From positions 1 to 8,295 of the forward strand of contig JAEWYA010000045.1 in the NCBI GenBank assembly GCA_023395775.1: a stretch of 8,295 bases of DNA. The letters are read 5' to 3'. The stretch comes from Bacillota bacterium (lineage in GTDB: Bacteria > Bacillota > Clostridia > Oscillospirales > Oscillospiraceae). The stretch's first letter is position 1; each line of letters starts with the position of its first letter. Below the pieces are notes generated by a model. That model was not told where the DNA came from. It searched no databases and was given only the letters and a program-made list of their open reading frames with translations. The position numbers were made by a program, and so were the translations under genes. Below, piece by piece: positions 1-7,596 of this stretch.

Positions 1-1
1 G

Positions 2-2710
2 CCCTGCGCCGCCTCAGAGCCTTCCTCTGCGCTAAAAGTGGCGTTCTGCCCGCTGGACGGCTTTTTTGAATATGACGTTTCCGGCAATGAGGCAGGATAC
101 GGTGTGGAGCTTCTGAACAAGCTGACACAGTACACCGGAATAACCTTTGAATATGTAGCAGCGTCCAGCTGGGAGAGTACCCGGCAGATGCTGCTCAGCG
201 GCGAAGCGGACCTTCGGATGCCCGTCTCTCTGCCCACGGCTCCTTCCGCCATTCTCAGCTACAGCAATCACCCGGTCCTGAACACCTATCACGTCCTCAT
301 GACGCTCAAATCCAACGAGGAGCTGTACTACTGTGACTATGACAGCTTTCACAGCCTGAAAATTGCGGTCTCCGGCAGACTGCTGGCCAGTACGAATATC
401 GCCTCCTGTCTTCCGGGCCTTGGAATCAGTGAGGACCAACTGGTTATCTGCAGCGAATACAACGAGTGCCGGGCCAAGCTGAATGCCGGAGAAGTAGACG
501 CGGTGATCTCCAATGTAATGGATCTGTCGGATGACATGAAGATGTTGGCCCGGTTCAACAACGCCACCAACCACATTTCCATGCGGCTGAATGACCCCTC
601 TCTTGCTCTTTTGGACGATGCTCTGGGGCAGCTGGAGCTGGACGAGCCGCTCTTTTTATCCGACCTGTACAAAAAATGGTTTCCGGAGCGGGTTTCCGTT
701 CCGCTGACCAAAACAGAATCCGACTATGTGGCCTCCGTCGGTACCCTGCGCTTTGCCTTCGCCGATGACGAGGGGTATCTCTCCCGACTGGAGGACGGCG
801 AGTATAAGGGCTACTTCCCCGCGCTTGCCAAGCGGCTGTGTGAAAAGCTGGGCGTGGAGTACGAGGCGGTTTCCCGCGACATGCTGGAGGAGCTTGACGC
901 ACAGGGGAAAACTGTTGTTCTGTCGGGATATTCTCATGATCTCTCCCACGCAGGAGAGGATGGCGTCAGCATCACCGACGCATTTTTCACATCGAATTAC
1001 TACTGTCTGCAGCGGAAAAACTCCTCCATTGACCTTTCCTCCTGCACCGTGGCCGCCGTGCCCAGTTCTGAGGATCCGGACCAGCTCATCGAGCGGGACT
1101 TCTCTCCGAACCAGATTCTGTACTTCAACAACTATGAGGAATGTATTCGCGCGGTCTCCTCCGGTCAGGCGGACATCACTATTTTGAATAACTACATTGC
1201 GGAGTACTATCTCAGCATGTATCAGTACGGAAATCTCATTCCCATCCTGACAGACGATTATAACCACAGTGTCTGCTTCGGCGTCACCCGGGGAGACGAT
1301 ACGCTCAATTCCGTTCTCAGCAAGACGCTGAACACCATCAGCGACGACGAAATGGAGCAGCTGATCATCGGCGCGCAGGCGGCCAGACCGGAAGCCAGCA
1401 GCCCGCTGGCCCTAATCCACAATTATCCTATGCAAAGTCTCATCCTATTGACTGCCCTTGCAGGCCTCTTGGCGACGCTGGCATCCCTTCTGGTATTTGC
1501 CCGTCGAACCAGCCGTCAGAACCTGGCCCTGCAAAGCGCCAATGCGGCAAAGACGGATTTTCTCTCCCGCATGAGCCACGACATGCGCACACCCATGAAC
1601 GGCATTCTTGGCATGACCGCGCTGACCATCGATCTGCCCGGCCTTTCTCCGGAGGCACAGGCGAATCTCTCCGCCATCCGCGATTCCAGCAACTATCTTC
1701 TGAGCCTGATCAACGACACGCTGGACATGAGCCGGATCGAGAGCCAAAAAATAGAACTGCATAAGGAGCCGGTGCGCGCCGCTGAACTGATTACACAAAC
1801 CCTCGCCGGCATCTCGCAGTCCGCGCAGAAGAAGGGCATTAAAATCGTTGCGAAATTCATGGGATTTCGGAATGACTACATCAATGTGGATCGCGTGCGT
1901 GTGCGGCAGATCTTTACAAACCTGCTGTCCAACGCCGTAAAGTTCACACCCGGGTTTGGGAAAATCGAATGCCTGGAGGAATGTCTCAGTCGGGAGGAAG
2001 GACGCTGTCTTGTCCGGATAACCATCCGAGACAGCGGCGTCGGCATGAGCGAGGAGTTTTTGCAGCACGCCTTCGAGCCTTTTGCCCAGGAGCCGAACTC
2101 TCAGAGCAACAAATATGCGGGTACCGGGCTGGGCCTGCCCATCGTGCAGAATCTGGTGCATTTGATGGGCGGCACCATATCCATTTGCAGCAAGCTGAAC
2201 GAGGGGACGGCAGTGGCCGTTGAATTACCCTTCGAACTGCTGGAGGGATATCAGCCGCCGGTCTCCGACGACGCAGCGGCTTTCTTTGACCTTCAGGGCA
2301 GACGCGTTCTTCTGTGTGAGGACCATCCGCTCAACGCCACCATCGCCGTGAAGCTTTTGAGCAAAGTTGGCGTGGAGGTGGAGCACGCGGAGGACGGACG
2401 GCAGGGTGTAGACCTGTTTATTCAGCGCAACGCGGGTTATTACGACGCGATCCTGATGGATATCCGGATGCCTATCATGGACGGTCTGAGTGCCACGCGG
2501 GCCATCCGTGCCCTCCACAAGAGTGACGCGAAAACCATCCCCATCATCGCCATGACCGCCAACGCCTTCGATTTTGACGTAAAAGCCAGCCTCTCCGCCG
2601 GAATGGACGCCCATCTGGACAAGCCCGTGGACCCGGAAAAGCTATATCGAACGCTCTCGGAACAGATGGGTCTTCGAGGCGGCGGCAAGCGCAAGTCTCC
2701 GCGGAAGTAA
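2..2710 (+). CDS. Hybrid sensor histidine kinase/response regulator with two extracytoplasmic substrate-binding domains (5' partial)
   Basis: Membrane sensor kinase that probably binds a small solute outside the cell, autophosphorylates on His and passes phosphate to its own receiver. The frame is open to the window edge, so the start and signal peptide lie upstream; the GTG at 38 is internal to the first domain. Counting that codon as residue 1: SBP_bac_3-like domain 1 about 1-215, domain 2 about 235-440, a single membrane helix about 467-488, HisKA with H514 in SHDMRTPMN, an ATPase domain with N632 (N box), D665 (DSGVGM) and GTGLGL at 695-700, and a receiver with acidic pair E761/D762, phosphoacceptor D808 (LMDIRMPIMDG) and K862. 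No HAMP or PAS domain and no DNA-binding output are visible. All catalytic residues are intact, so it should be active. The ligand is unknown, and the Arg that normally grips amino-acid carboxylates is not evident. No response regulator or Hpt gene lies nearby. Confidence 0.95.
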   Translation, partial: PCAASEPSSALKVAFCPLDGFFEYDVSGNEAGYGVELLNKLTQYTGITFEYVAASSWESTRQMLLSGEADLRMPVSLPTAPSAILSYSNHPVLNTYHVLMTLKSNEELYYCDYDSFHSLKIAVSGRLLASTNIASCLPGLGISEDQLVICSEYNECRAKLNAGEVDAVISNVMDLSDDMKMLARFNNATNHISMRLNDPSLALLDDALGQLELDEPLFLSDLYKKWFPERVSVPLTKTESDYVASVGTLRFAFADDEGYLSRLEDGEYKGYFPALAKRLCEKLGVEYEAVSRDMLEELDAQGKTVVLSGYSHDLSHAGEDGVSITDAFFTSNYYCLQRKNSSIDLSSCTVAAVPSSEDPDQLIERDFSPNQILYFNNYEECIRAVSSGQADITILNNYIAEYYLSMYQYGNLIPILTDDYNHSVCFGVTRGDDTLNSVLSKTLNTISDDEMEQLIIGAQAARPEASSPLALIHNYPMQSLILLTALAGLLATLASLLVFARRTSRQNLALQSANAAKTDFLSRMSHDMRTPMNGILGMTALTIDLPGLSPEAQANLSAIRDSSNYLLSLINDTLDMSRIESQKIELHKEPVRAAELITQTLAGISQSAQKKGIKIVAKFMGFRNDYINVDRVRVRQIFTNLLSNAVKFTPGFGKIECLEECLSREEGRCLVRITIRDSGVGMSEEFLQHAFEPFAQEPNSQSNKYAGTGLGLPIVQNLVHLMGGTISICSKLNEGTAVAVELPFELLEGYQPPVSDDAAAFFDLQGRRVLLCEDHPLNATIAVKLLSKVGVEVEHAEDGRQGVDLFIQRNAGYYDAILMDIRMPIMDGLSATRAIRALHKSDAKTIPIIAMTANAFDFDVKASLSAGMDAHLDKPVDPEKLYRTLSEQMGLRGGGKRKSPRK

Positions 2711-2712
2711 AG

Positions 2713-2762
2713 AAAAAAACCGCCGGGCGGAAGGAATGTACCCTCCGCTCGGCCATAATTTT
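2713..2762. terminator. Shared (bidirectional) intrinsic terminator between convergent genes
   Basis: Arms 2722-2734 and 2741-2753 form a 13-bp stem with one G-T wobble and one mismatch, around a 6-nt loop. On the - strand the stem runs into GG plus seven T residues (A run at 2713-2719), a strong terminator for the five-gene operon ending at 2817. On the + strand the tail is the weaker ATAATTTT, serving the kinase gene that stops at 2710. Confidence 0.85.
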
Positions 2763-2816
2763 AAAAATTGCAGCAAATTTGATTGAGCTAAAAAGATTAG
2801 GGGCATAAGGGCCCTC

Positions 2817-3626
2817 TCATACAGCTACGTTTTTCCCTTCATACCGTGCGTAGTAAAACAGATACTGCTGCATTACCCCCGCAAACCCCTTATAGCGGTA
2901 CAGCGGAAACCTGCCCCGGTAGTGCTCCCGAACCACCCGGTTGATCCACACATCCCGTGGAAACGCGGCAATACGATGATAGCCGAACAGCGATACACAG
3001 CTGGCGACTTTTGCCCCCACGCCGGGGACGGCTATCAATGCCTCCAGCAGTTCCGCGTCGCCCAGGGACGCCAGTGCCCCAAGGTCCAGCGCCCCCGTCT
3101 GCACCAGCCGTGCCGCTGCCAAAACATATCCGGCGCGATAGCCCAGCGCGCAGGTCCGAAGGCCCTCCTCTCCGGCCCTGGACAGCGCCGCCGGAGTCGG
3201 AAACGCATATTCCCGGCCAAGGCTTTCCCCGTATCGGGCGCAGAGTGCCTCCACGCAGGCGCGGATAGCGGGGATGTTCTTCCGCTGGGAAATGATAAAC
3301 GTCACCAGCATCTCCCATGGGTCCTGCCGCAAAATGCGGATGCCCATGCCGAACTTCGCTGCGGCGGTCAGGTACGCGTCCTTTTCCGGTACGGCAGCGC
3401 GAAGCGCAGCGTAATCCGTGTCCAGATCGAAATAGCTCCGCCAGAGTCCGTCGAACTCCACCGTCGGGCAGTCCAGCACCCAGGCGTCGGCCCGCTCCGT
3501 CAACTCCACGCACCGCTCCCGAGCCGTCAGACGAAAGTGCCCTGGTTCCAGCCGTTTCAGCCGGAAGCACTGTCCGCTGTCCGCAATCTTCTCCAGATTA
3601 AACTCCTGCTTTGGGATGAATTCCAT
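2817..3626 (-). CDS. ogg: OGG1-type 8-oxoguanine DNA glycosylase/AP lyase
   Basis: Base-excision repair enzyme expected to remove 8-oxoguanine opposite C and nick the abasic site. It has 269 aa with the HhH-GPD layout of the OGG1 family: an N-terminal beta domain (about 1-95), then the helical domain with ISQRKNIPAIR (about 112-122). The hairpin LIAVPGVGAKVASC carries the predicted catalytic Lys K206, and the catalytic Asp is D225 in FPRDVWINRVV. Having both the Lys and the Asp marks a bifunctional OGG rather than an AlkA-type monofunctional glycosylase. I chose the ATG at 3626 rather than the longer frame to 3671: it sits 1 nt after the asparaginase stop, has GGAG (3634-3637) 7 nt upstream, and the extra 15 residues would lie inside the previous gene. 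It is last in the operon and probably translationally coupled. OGG1-like enzymes are known in clostridia, so its presence is not proof of recent transfer. Confidence 0.93.
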   Translation of the reverse strand: MEFIPKQEFNLEKIADSGQCFRLKRLEPGHFRLTARERCVELTERADAWVLDCPTVEFDGLWRSYFDLDTDYAALRAAVPEKDAYLTAAAKFGMGIRILRQDPWEMLVTFIISQRKNIPAIRACVEALCARYGESLGREYAFPTPAALSRAGEEGLRTCALGYRAGYVLAAARLVQTGALDLGALASLGDAELLEALIAVPGVGAKVASCVSLFGYHRIAAFPRDVWINRVVREHYRGRFPLYRYKGFAGVMQQYLFYYARYEGKNVAV

Positions 3627-3627
3627 G

Positions 3628-4629
3628 TCAGTTCTCCGCGGGCCACAAAATATCGTGGGCCACGGGGGCATAGAACAGGCGCTGAATCTCCGCCGGATCC
3701 CGTGTCTTTCCCATAATCCACATCAGCTTCGCCGTCACCGCCTCGGTGGTCATATCAAAGGCCTCCAGGACGCCGGGCGCCCCTTTCAGCCGGTGGCCCA
3801 CGTGGTAGATGCCAAGGTCGCTGCCTTCGTTCTGCACCTGCGTGGTCAGCACCACCAGCTTCCCCTTCGCCGTCCAGCGGCAGACGCTGCCGCAGAAGTC
3901 CGCGCCCTCGTAATCGGGCAGACCGCCAACTCCGAAGGACTCAATGATCAGCGCGTCGTTCCGCTCCAGCAGATAATCCAGCAGCGCCTGATCCGTACCG
4001 GGAATCAGCTTCAGCAGGGCAACGCTGGTATTCAAATTTTCACAAAATGTAGGCTTGTCTTTACAGTCCTGCCGGATGTAGGGCAGCAACACACCGTCCC
4101 GCAGGACTCCCAGGAACGGATAGTCGATGCTGGAAAACGCCTCGAAGCTCTTGGATCGAACTTTTTGCGCCCGGGTCCCCAAGATCACCTTTCCGTTGAA
4201 CACCAGCGACACGCCTGGCATATCGGACGATGCCACCCGGAACGCGTCCGTCAGGTTCACCTTGGAGTCCGTCACATCAAACCCGATGGGCTTCTGAGCC
4301 CCGGTGAGGACGATGGGCTTGGGGCTGCCCTGAATGAGATAGCTGAGGGCTGCGGCGGTATACGCCATGGTATCCGTACCGTGGGTCAGGACAAAGCCGT
4401 CGTATGACAGATAGTGGTCCCGGATACACCGTACCATCCGCAGCCAGTGAGTCGGCGCGATATTGGTGCTGTCCAGATTCAAAAGCTGCAGGCTCTCAAC
4501 CTGACAGATGCTGGAAATGGCGGGTATATGGGTCAAAAGCTGCGCGCTGGTCAGCTCGGGAGCCAGACCGTCCTCCGTCACCTGAGAGGCAATGGTGCCG
4601 CCGGTTCCAATCAACAGAATTTTTTTCAT
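3628..4629 (-). CDS. ansA: L-asparaginase, cytoplasmic type I
   Basis: Hydrolyses L-asparagine to aspartate and ammonia. The 333-aa protein starts MKKILLIGTGGTIAS with no signal peptide, so it should be cytoplasmic. Family residues are present: nucleophile T12 in GTGGTIAS, the second triad T85/D86 in LTHGTDTMAYTAA, and K156 in GTRAQKVRSK, which aligns with the catalytic Lys of bacterial asparaginases. Length matches type I (AnsA) enzymes. The start at 4629 has GAGGG (4636-4640) 6 nt upstream. That ribosome site overlaps the TGA of the preceding nuclease gene (4639-4641), suggesting translational coupling. The downstream glycosylase begins 1 nt after this stop. The sequence shows no functional link to its DNA-repair neighbours. 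Glutaminase side activity or an amidase role cannot be excluded from sequence alone. Confidence 0.95.
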   Translation of the reverse strand: MKKILLIGTGGTIASQVTEDGLAPELTSAQLLTHIPAISSICQVESLQLLNLDSTNIAPTHWLRMVRCIRDHYLSYDGFVLTHGTDTMAYTAAALSYLIQGSPKPIVLTGAQKPIGFDVTDSKVNLTDAFRVASSDMPGVSLVFNGKVILGTRAQKVRSKSFEAFSSIDYPFLGVLRDGVLLPYIRQDCKDKPTFCENLNTSVALLKLIPGTDQALLDYLLERNDALIIESFGVGGLPDYEGADFCGSVCRWTAKGKLVVLTTQVQNEGSDLGIYHVGHRLKGAPGVLEAFDMTTEAVTAKLMWIMGKTRDPAEIQRLFYAPVAHDILWPAEN

Positions 4630-4638
4630 TGCATACCC

Positions 4639-5736
4639 TCACAAAATGTCCCGGTGGTCCAGCGCCGCAAGGCCAAACCGTACGGCGCGGTTCACGTTTT
4701 CCCGCTCTTTGTCGTCTGCCGCGGCATCGTACCGATTGCGAAGGCGACGGAGAAATTCTCCTCGAAGGGAATCCTCGTCCGCCCTCGCCCATACATCCCG
4801 CCGGACGCGGGTCCGGTCGTGCAGCTCCAACGCGTAAAACCGGCCGGAGAAAAGCGTTTCCAGGGCCGTCAGGTCAATTCCCCGCTCATCGGTCTCTCCA
4901 GTGAGTAAAATACGGTACAGATCGTCCGTGGTCCACGCGGGCAGAGCCGCTTCCAGCGCCTCCCGGGGATCCCTATCCGTTATGTCCACGGTCATGATCT
5001 CATAGCGGTGCCGGGCAAAAGGCACAAATTCCAGTGTCACCGCGCCCTCGTCGGACACGGTGCCGAAATAGAAGCCCTTGTCCCCCAACTCGTCAAAGCC
5101 CCGGCCTTCCGTGCAGCCGGGATATGCCCAAAGGGTCTTTCCGCACCTCTGCGGTCCGGAGGCGGCGTGGACATGTCCCAGCGCCAGATAAGTAAGACCA
5201 CTGGCTGCAATCTCCGCCTTCGTGATCGGATTGTAGCGGGCGGCGGATGGCTCCACGTCTCCGTGGAGCGTCATCAGATGGACCCGTCCATCCTCAGGGA
5301 CGGCAAATCCGTTCAAGAGGCCGGACATCTGCTCCGGCCCGGTAAATGCCGCGCCGTGGACGGTGCAGTTCAGGTCTGGCAGATCCACGCTCTCGATCTG
5401 GCCGGATTTGAAAATATATACGTTCTCGGGCCACTCCAAGGTGGCATATGGGCTGTTGGGACTAAAAAAGTCGTGGTTTCCCGGCGCGATGAACACACTG
5501 GCGCCAATGCGCCCCAGCCCCCGGGCCAGATCCTCGGGCGTCTCCCGAAAGCTATCGGTCCCGTCGAACAGGTCGCCGGAGAGGAGCACCAGATCTGCGC
5601 CCCGGCGGAGCGCTTCCTCCGCCAGCCGCGATCCCAGTTCCCGGCTCTCCCGCCGCCGCTCCGCCGCACGCTGGGGCGACAGGGCGTGAAACGCGCTGTC
5701 CAAATGAAAATCCGCCGCATGAAGAAATCGAAACAT
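4639..5736 (-). CDS. SbcD/YhaO-family metallophosphoesterase, putative DNA repair exonuclease
   Basis: Calcineurin-like phosphoesterase of the Mre11/SbcD type, 365 aa, expected to be a Mn-dependent DNA nuclease. The di-metal motifs appear in order: D9 and H11 (HAADFHLDS), D55 (SGDLFD), N87/H88 (PGNHD), H158 (LHGDV), and H188/H190 (GHVH). After about residue 265 comes a C-terminal capping region (YEIMTVDITDRDPREAL...). The protein resembles Firmicute YhaO more than E. coli SbcD. The start at 5736 gives the standard N-terminus of the family; its Shine-Dalgarno is weak, but the stop of the deacylase gene is only 3 nt upstream, so re-initiation is likely. Such nucleases normally work with an SMC-like ATPase (SbcC or YhaN) encoded next door. 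Here the next gene is asparaginase and no ATPase is in the window. Confidence 0.9.
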   Translation of the reverse strand: MFRFLHAADFHLDSAFHALSPQRAAERRRESRELGSRLAEEALRRGADLVLLSGDLFDGTDSFRETPEDLARGLGRIGASVFIAPGNHDFFSPNSPYATLEWPENVYIFKSGQIESVDLPDLNCTVHGAAFTGPEQMSGLLNGFAVPEDGRVHLMTLHGDVEPSAARYNPITKAEIAASGLTYLALGHVHAASGPQRCGKTLWAYPGCTEGRGFDELGDKGFYFGTVSDEGAVTLEFVPFARHRYEIMTVDITDRDPREALEAALPAWTTDDLYRILLTGETDERGIDLTALETLFSGRFYALELHDRTRVRRDVWARADEDSLRGEFLRRLRNRYDAAADDKERENVNRAVRFGLAALDHRDIL

Positions 5737-5739
5737 GGC

Positions 5740-6219
5740 TTATTGCTCGTCGGGCCGCCAGCCCTTGCACACATCCACCCAGGTTCCGCCGGAGTATTTC
5801 TCCAACTCGCCGCAAGTCAGCTCGATGGCGCTGTTGCTGCTGCCCGCCGCAGGGAAAATAGTGGCAAAGCGCTGCAATGACTCGTCCAAATAAACTTCCA
5901 CACCCTTGTTGACAGCAAACGGACAAACGCCGCCCACCGCATGGCCCACCAGCGTGGAGGCCTCGTCGTGACTCAGCATGGACGCCTTACCGCCGAATTG
6001 GTCCTTATAGCGGCGGTTATCCACCTTGGCGTCTCCTGCACAAACGATCAGCAGCACCCGATCTGCCAGCTTGAAACTGAGGGTTTTGGCAATCCGGGCG
6101 CCCTCCACGCCCACGGCCTGAGCAGCCAGCTCCACAGTAGCGGAAGATACGTCGAATTCCTGAATACGGCCCTCAATGCCCAGTGTTTTAAAATAGGCTC
6201 TCACCTTTTCGATCGACAT
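5740..6219 (-). CDS. YbaK/EbsC-family aminoacyl-tRNA deacylase (ProX-like editing protein)
   Basis: Stand-alone trans-editing domain that hydrolyses wrongly charged tRNA, typically Cys- or Ala-tRNA(Pro) or a related mischarged tRNA, protecting translational fidelity. At 159 aa it matches the single-domain family in length. Visible signatures are K45 in ARIAKTLSFK (the conserved Lys of the editing pocket), the glycine-rich stretch VGHAVGGVCPFAV (about 111-123) and the closing strand SNSAIELT. It most resembles the YwhH-like branch in Firmicutes, but which tRNA it edits cannot be read from sequence, so I give no symbol. The ATG at 6219 has GGGGAA about 9 nt upstream. It lies 31 nt after ymdB with no terminator between, and 3 nt before the nuclease gene, so it is an internal operon member. 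Confidence 0.9.
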   Translation of the reverse strand: MSIEKVRAYFKTLGIEGRIQEFDVSSATVELAAQAVGVEGARIAKTLSFKLADRVLLIVCAGDAKVDNRRYKDQFGGKASMLSHDEASTLVGHAVGGVCPFAVNKGVEVYLDESLQRFATIFPAAGSSNSAIELTCGELEKYSGGTWVDVCKGWRPDEQ

Positions 6220-6250
6220 AGCTCTGTTCCCCTTTTTCTATGTGTAAAAA

Positions 6251-7024
6251 TTATCGGATATCCATCCGCTCCACACCGGTGCACAGACCGGTGGCGCTGT
6301 CCAGCGTAAAAATAGCTCCCTGCAGCTTGCAGGGGCCCTCGGGATTTTGAAACCGGCCCGGAAGGCCGCCCAAAAACAGCTCCACCGACTGCTCCGGATT
6401 CACGCCCAGCACGGATTCCACCGCGCCCGTCATGCCCAGATCCGTGATATAGCCGGTTCCCTTTGGATATACCCGTTCATCGGCAGTGGGCACATGGGTG
6501 TGGGTCCCCCAGAGGGCGGAGACCCGTCCGTCGAGAAAGTATCCCATCGCCAGCTTTTCACTGGTAGCCTGAGCGTGGAAATCCACCAGCGTGAAGTCCG
6601 TCTTCTCCCCGGCCAGCAGTTGATCTATGACGGTAAAGGGGTTGTCCGCTCCCCAGCTCAGATCGCACCGCCCAATCAGGTTCACCACTCGGATACGGAT
6701 ACCGTTCAGGTCATAAATTCCGCAACCCCGCCCCGGCGCCCGACCAGTATAGTTGGCAGGACGAAGGATATAGGGAGCATCGTCCAAAAAATCGGCAATC
6801 TGAAGCTTGCCAAAGGTGTGATTGCCAAGGGTAATCACATCCGCGCCCGCATCGTAAATGCGCTCTGCCTGCTGCGGCGTCAGTCCGATGGAGGCAGCAT
6901 TCTCCCCGTTGACTACGGTAAAAGCAATGTCCTTCAATTTTTTAAGGGGCCGCAGTGTCTTTTCCAGATGGGAGAGGCCCGGCTCCCCCACCACATCACC
7001 CACGGCCAGAATATGATAAAGCAT
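6251..7024 (-). CDS. ymdB: YmdB-family metallophosphoesterase (2',3'-cyclic nucleotide phosphodiesterase)
   Basis: Cytoplasmic di-metal phosphodiesterase. The Bacillus subtilis homologue hydrolyses 2',3'-cyclic nucleotides and affects biofilm and motility gene expression. At 257 aa it matches family length. Expected metal or catalytic residues are present: D10 (AVGDVVGEPG), E41/N42 (VVNGENAA), N68 (LGNHTF), H150 (VDFHAQATSEK) and H175/H177 (GTHTHVPTADE). Two small departures from the pattern I recall are GNHTF for GNHTW and HAQATSEK for HAEATSEK. It is first in the five-gene operon, with a good promoter about 30 nt upstream and AGGTG (7029-7033) as a modest ribosome site. In Bacillus the gene follows rny (RNase Y); here it does not. 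Confidence 0.94.
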   Translation of the reverse strand: MLYHILAVGDVVGEPGLSHLEKTLRPLKKLKDIAFTVVNGENAASIGLTPQQAERIYDAGADVITLGNHTFGKLQIADFLDDAPYILRPANYTGRAPGRGCGIYDLNGIRIRVVNLIGRCDLSWGADNPFTVIDQLLAGEKTDFTLVDFHAQATSEKLAMGYFLDGRVSALWGTHTHVPTADERVYPKGTGYITDLGMTGAVESVLGVNPEQSVELFLGGLPGRFQNPEGPCKLQGAIFTLDSATGLCTGVERMDIR

Positions 7025-7028
7025 ACAA

Positions 7029-7033
7029 CACCT
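7029..7033 (-). promoter_or_regulatory. Modest ribosome binding site for ymdB
   Basis: Reads AGGTG on the - strand, 4 nt before the ATG at 7024. A second purine stretch, GAGGA, lies about 13 nt upstream (7038-7042). The weaker spacing suggests moderate translation of the first operon gene. Confidence 0.5.
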
Positions 7034-7056
7034 GATTTCCTCAAACGTTCTGTGCT

Positions 7057-7085
7057 ATTATATCCAAAAGTATCATGAATTGCAA
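7057..7085 (-). promoter_or_regulatory. Sigma-A type promoter of the ymdB operon
   Basis: On the - strand, TTGCAA (7080-7085) and a perfect TATAAT (7057-7062) are separated by exactly 17 bp. This predicts a transcript start near 7050 and a 5' leader of about 25 nt before the ymdB ATG at 7024. It is the only strong promoter I see ahead of the five genes. Confidence 0.8.
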
Positions 7086-7169
7086 GGGCGTGGTCCTTAC
7101 CATAAACTCCTGTGACGTGAAATAAGAAGCACCTGCCGGGGCTGCGGTTTGCTGCAATGTGAAATTTTT

Positions 7170-7580
7170 TTACAGGGCGATCCCCAATCCAAACCACAAA
7201 AGGTTCCGCATTAAGCAGTTTACCGCCATCAGCAGCAAAAACGCCCACAGCCACCGGTTGCTGTATCGCAGCACCCGGCCGCGCCGGCCCCGCAGCCGCC
7301 AGATCGTCTGCGTCAGCAAATACGCCGCCACGGAAACTGTTCCCACCGGCACGGCCGGATTCCAGCAACACGCCTGTACAACCTGCCCATGCGCCAGCGC
7401 GATCATGGCCCGCGTACCGCCGCAAGCAGGGCAGTATATGTGCCAGTGCGTAAAGAACCAGCAGGCGGGAAACGCAGGGGCGTCCAGACAGAAACGCCAG
7501 ATCAGGAAAGCCGCAAATCCCGCCGTCAGCGTCACTACCAGCGCGGGATATAACTCCCGATCCCAGGACTCTTGCTCCAT
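7170..7580 (-). CDS. DUF2752-family membrane protein
   Basis: Small integral membrane protein of unknown function, 136 aa. It carries the DUF2752 signature CPACGGTRA (C50, C53, T56, R57), followed by ALAHGQVVQACCWNPAV (about 61-77, N74-P75). Hydrophobic segments lie at about 11-31, 78-94 and 109-131, with a basic loop RLRGRRGRVLR between the last two. The Cys-X2-Cys pair could bind metal or form a disulfide, but no activity is established that I know of. The start at 7580 has a strong AAGGGAGG (7588-7595) ribosome site 7 nt upstream. That site directly abuts the T-rich tail of the hairpin separating this gene from the DUF4870 gene. No terminator is evident after its stop, so transcripts may run into ymdB. 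Confidence 0.88.
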   Translation of the reverse strand: MEQESWDRELYPALVVTLTAGFAAFLIWRFCLDAPAFPACWFFTHWHIYCPACGGTRAMIALAHGQVVQACCWNPAVPVGTVSVAAYLLTQTIWRLRGRRGRVLRYSNRWLWAFLLLMAVNCLMRNLLWFGLGIAL

Positions 7581-7587
7581 AGCGTTT

Positions 7588-7595
7588 CCTCCCTT
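7588..7595 (-). promoter_or_regulatory. Strong ribosome binding site of the DUF2752 gene
   Basis: AAGGGAGG on the - strand, 7 nt from the ATG at 7580. It fixes the start and lies immediately downstream of the intergenic hairpin, leaving no room for a separate promoter between them. Confidence 0.8.
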
Positions 7596-7596
7596 G

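Noticed and set aside
38..40. GTG as the true start of the sensor kinase.
   Set aside because: The frame is open further left, the first residues are already inside the binding-domain fold, and a membrane sensor with outside domains needs a signal sequence upstream.
1445..2161. A 238-codon - strand frame opposite the kinase core.
   Set aside because: It lies entirely antisense to conserved HisKA and ATPase motifs; its length is explained by GC-rich codon bias.
2922..3716. Long + strand frames opposite the glycosylase and asparaginase genes.
   Set aside because: They are antisense shadows with low-complexity Arg/Pro/Gly-rich products, while the opposite strand encodes recognisable families with motifs and ribosome sites.
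7041..7103. A 20-codon - strand frame with AGGAG before its ATG, just upstream of ymdB (possible leader peptide).
   Set aside because: The ymdB promoter lies inside it, so the main transcript would not contain its start, and the spacing of AGGAG to ATG is very short.
7104..7169. A terminator after the DUF2752 gene.
   Set aside because: GCAGC motifs here are direct, not inverted, repeats, and no stable stem followed by T residues on the - strand was found.
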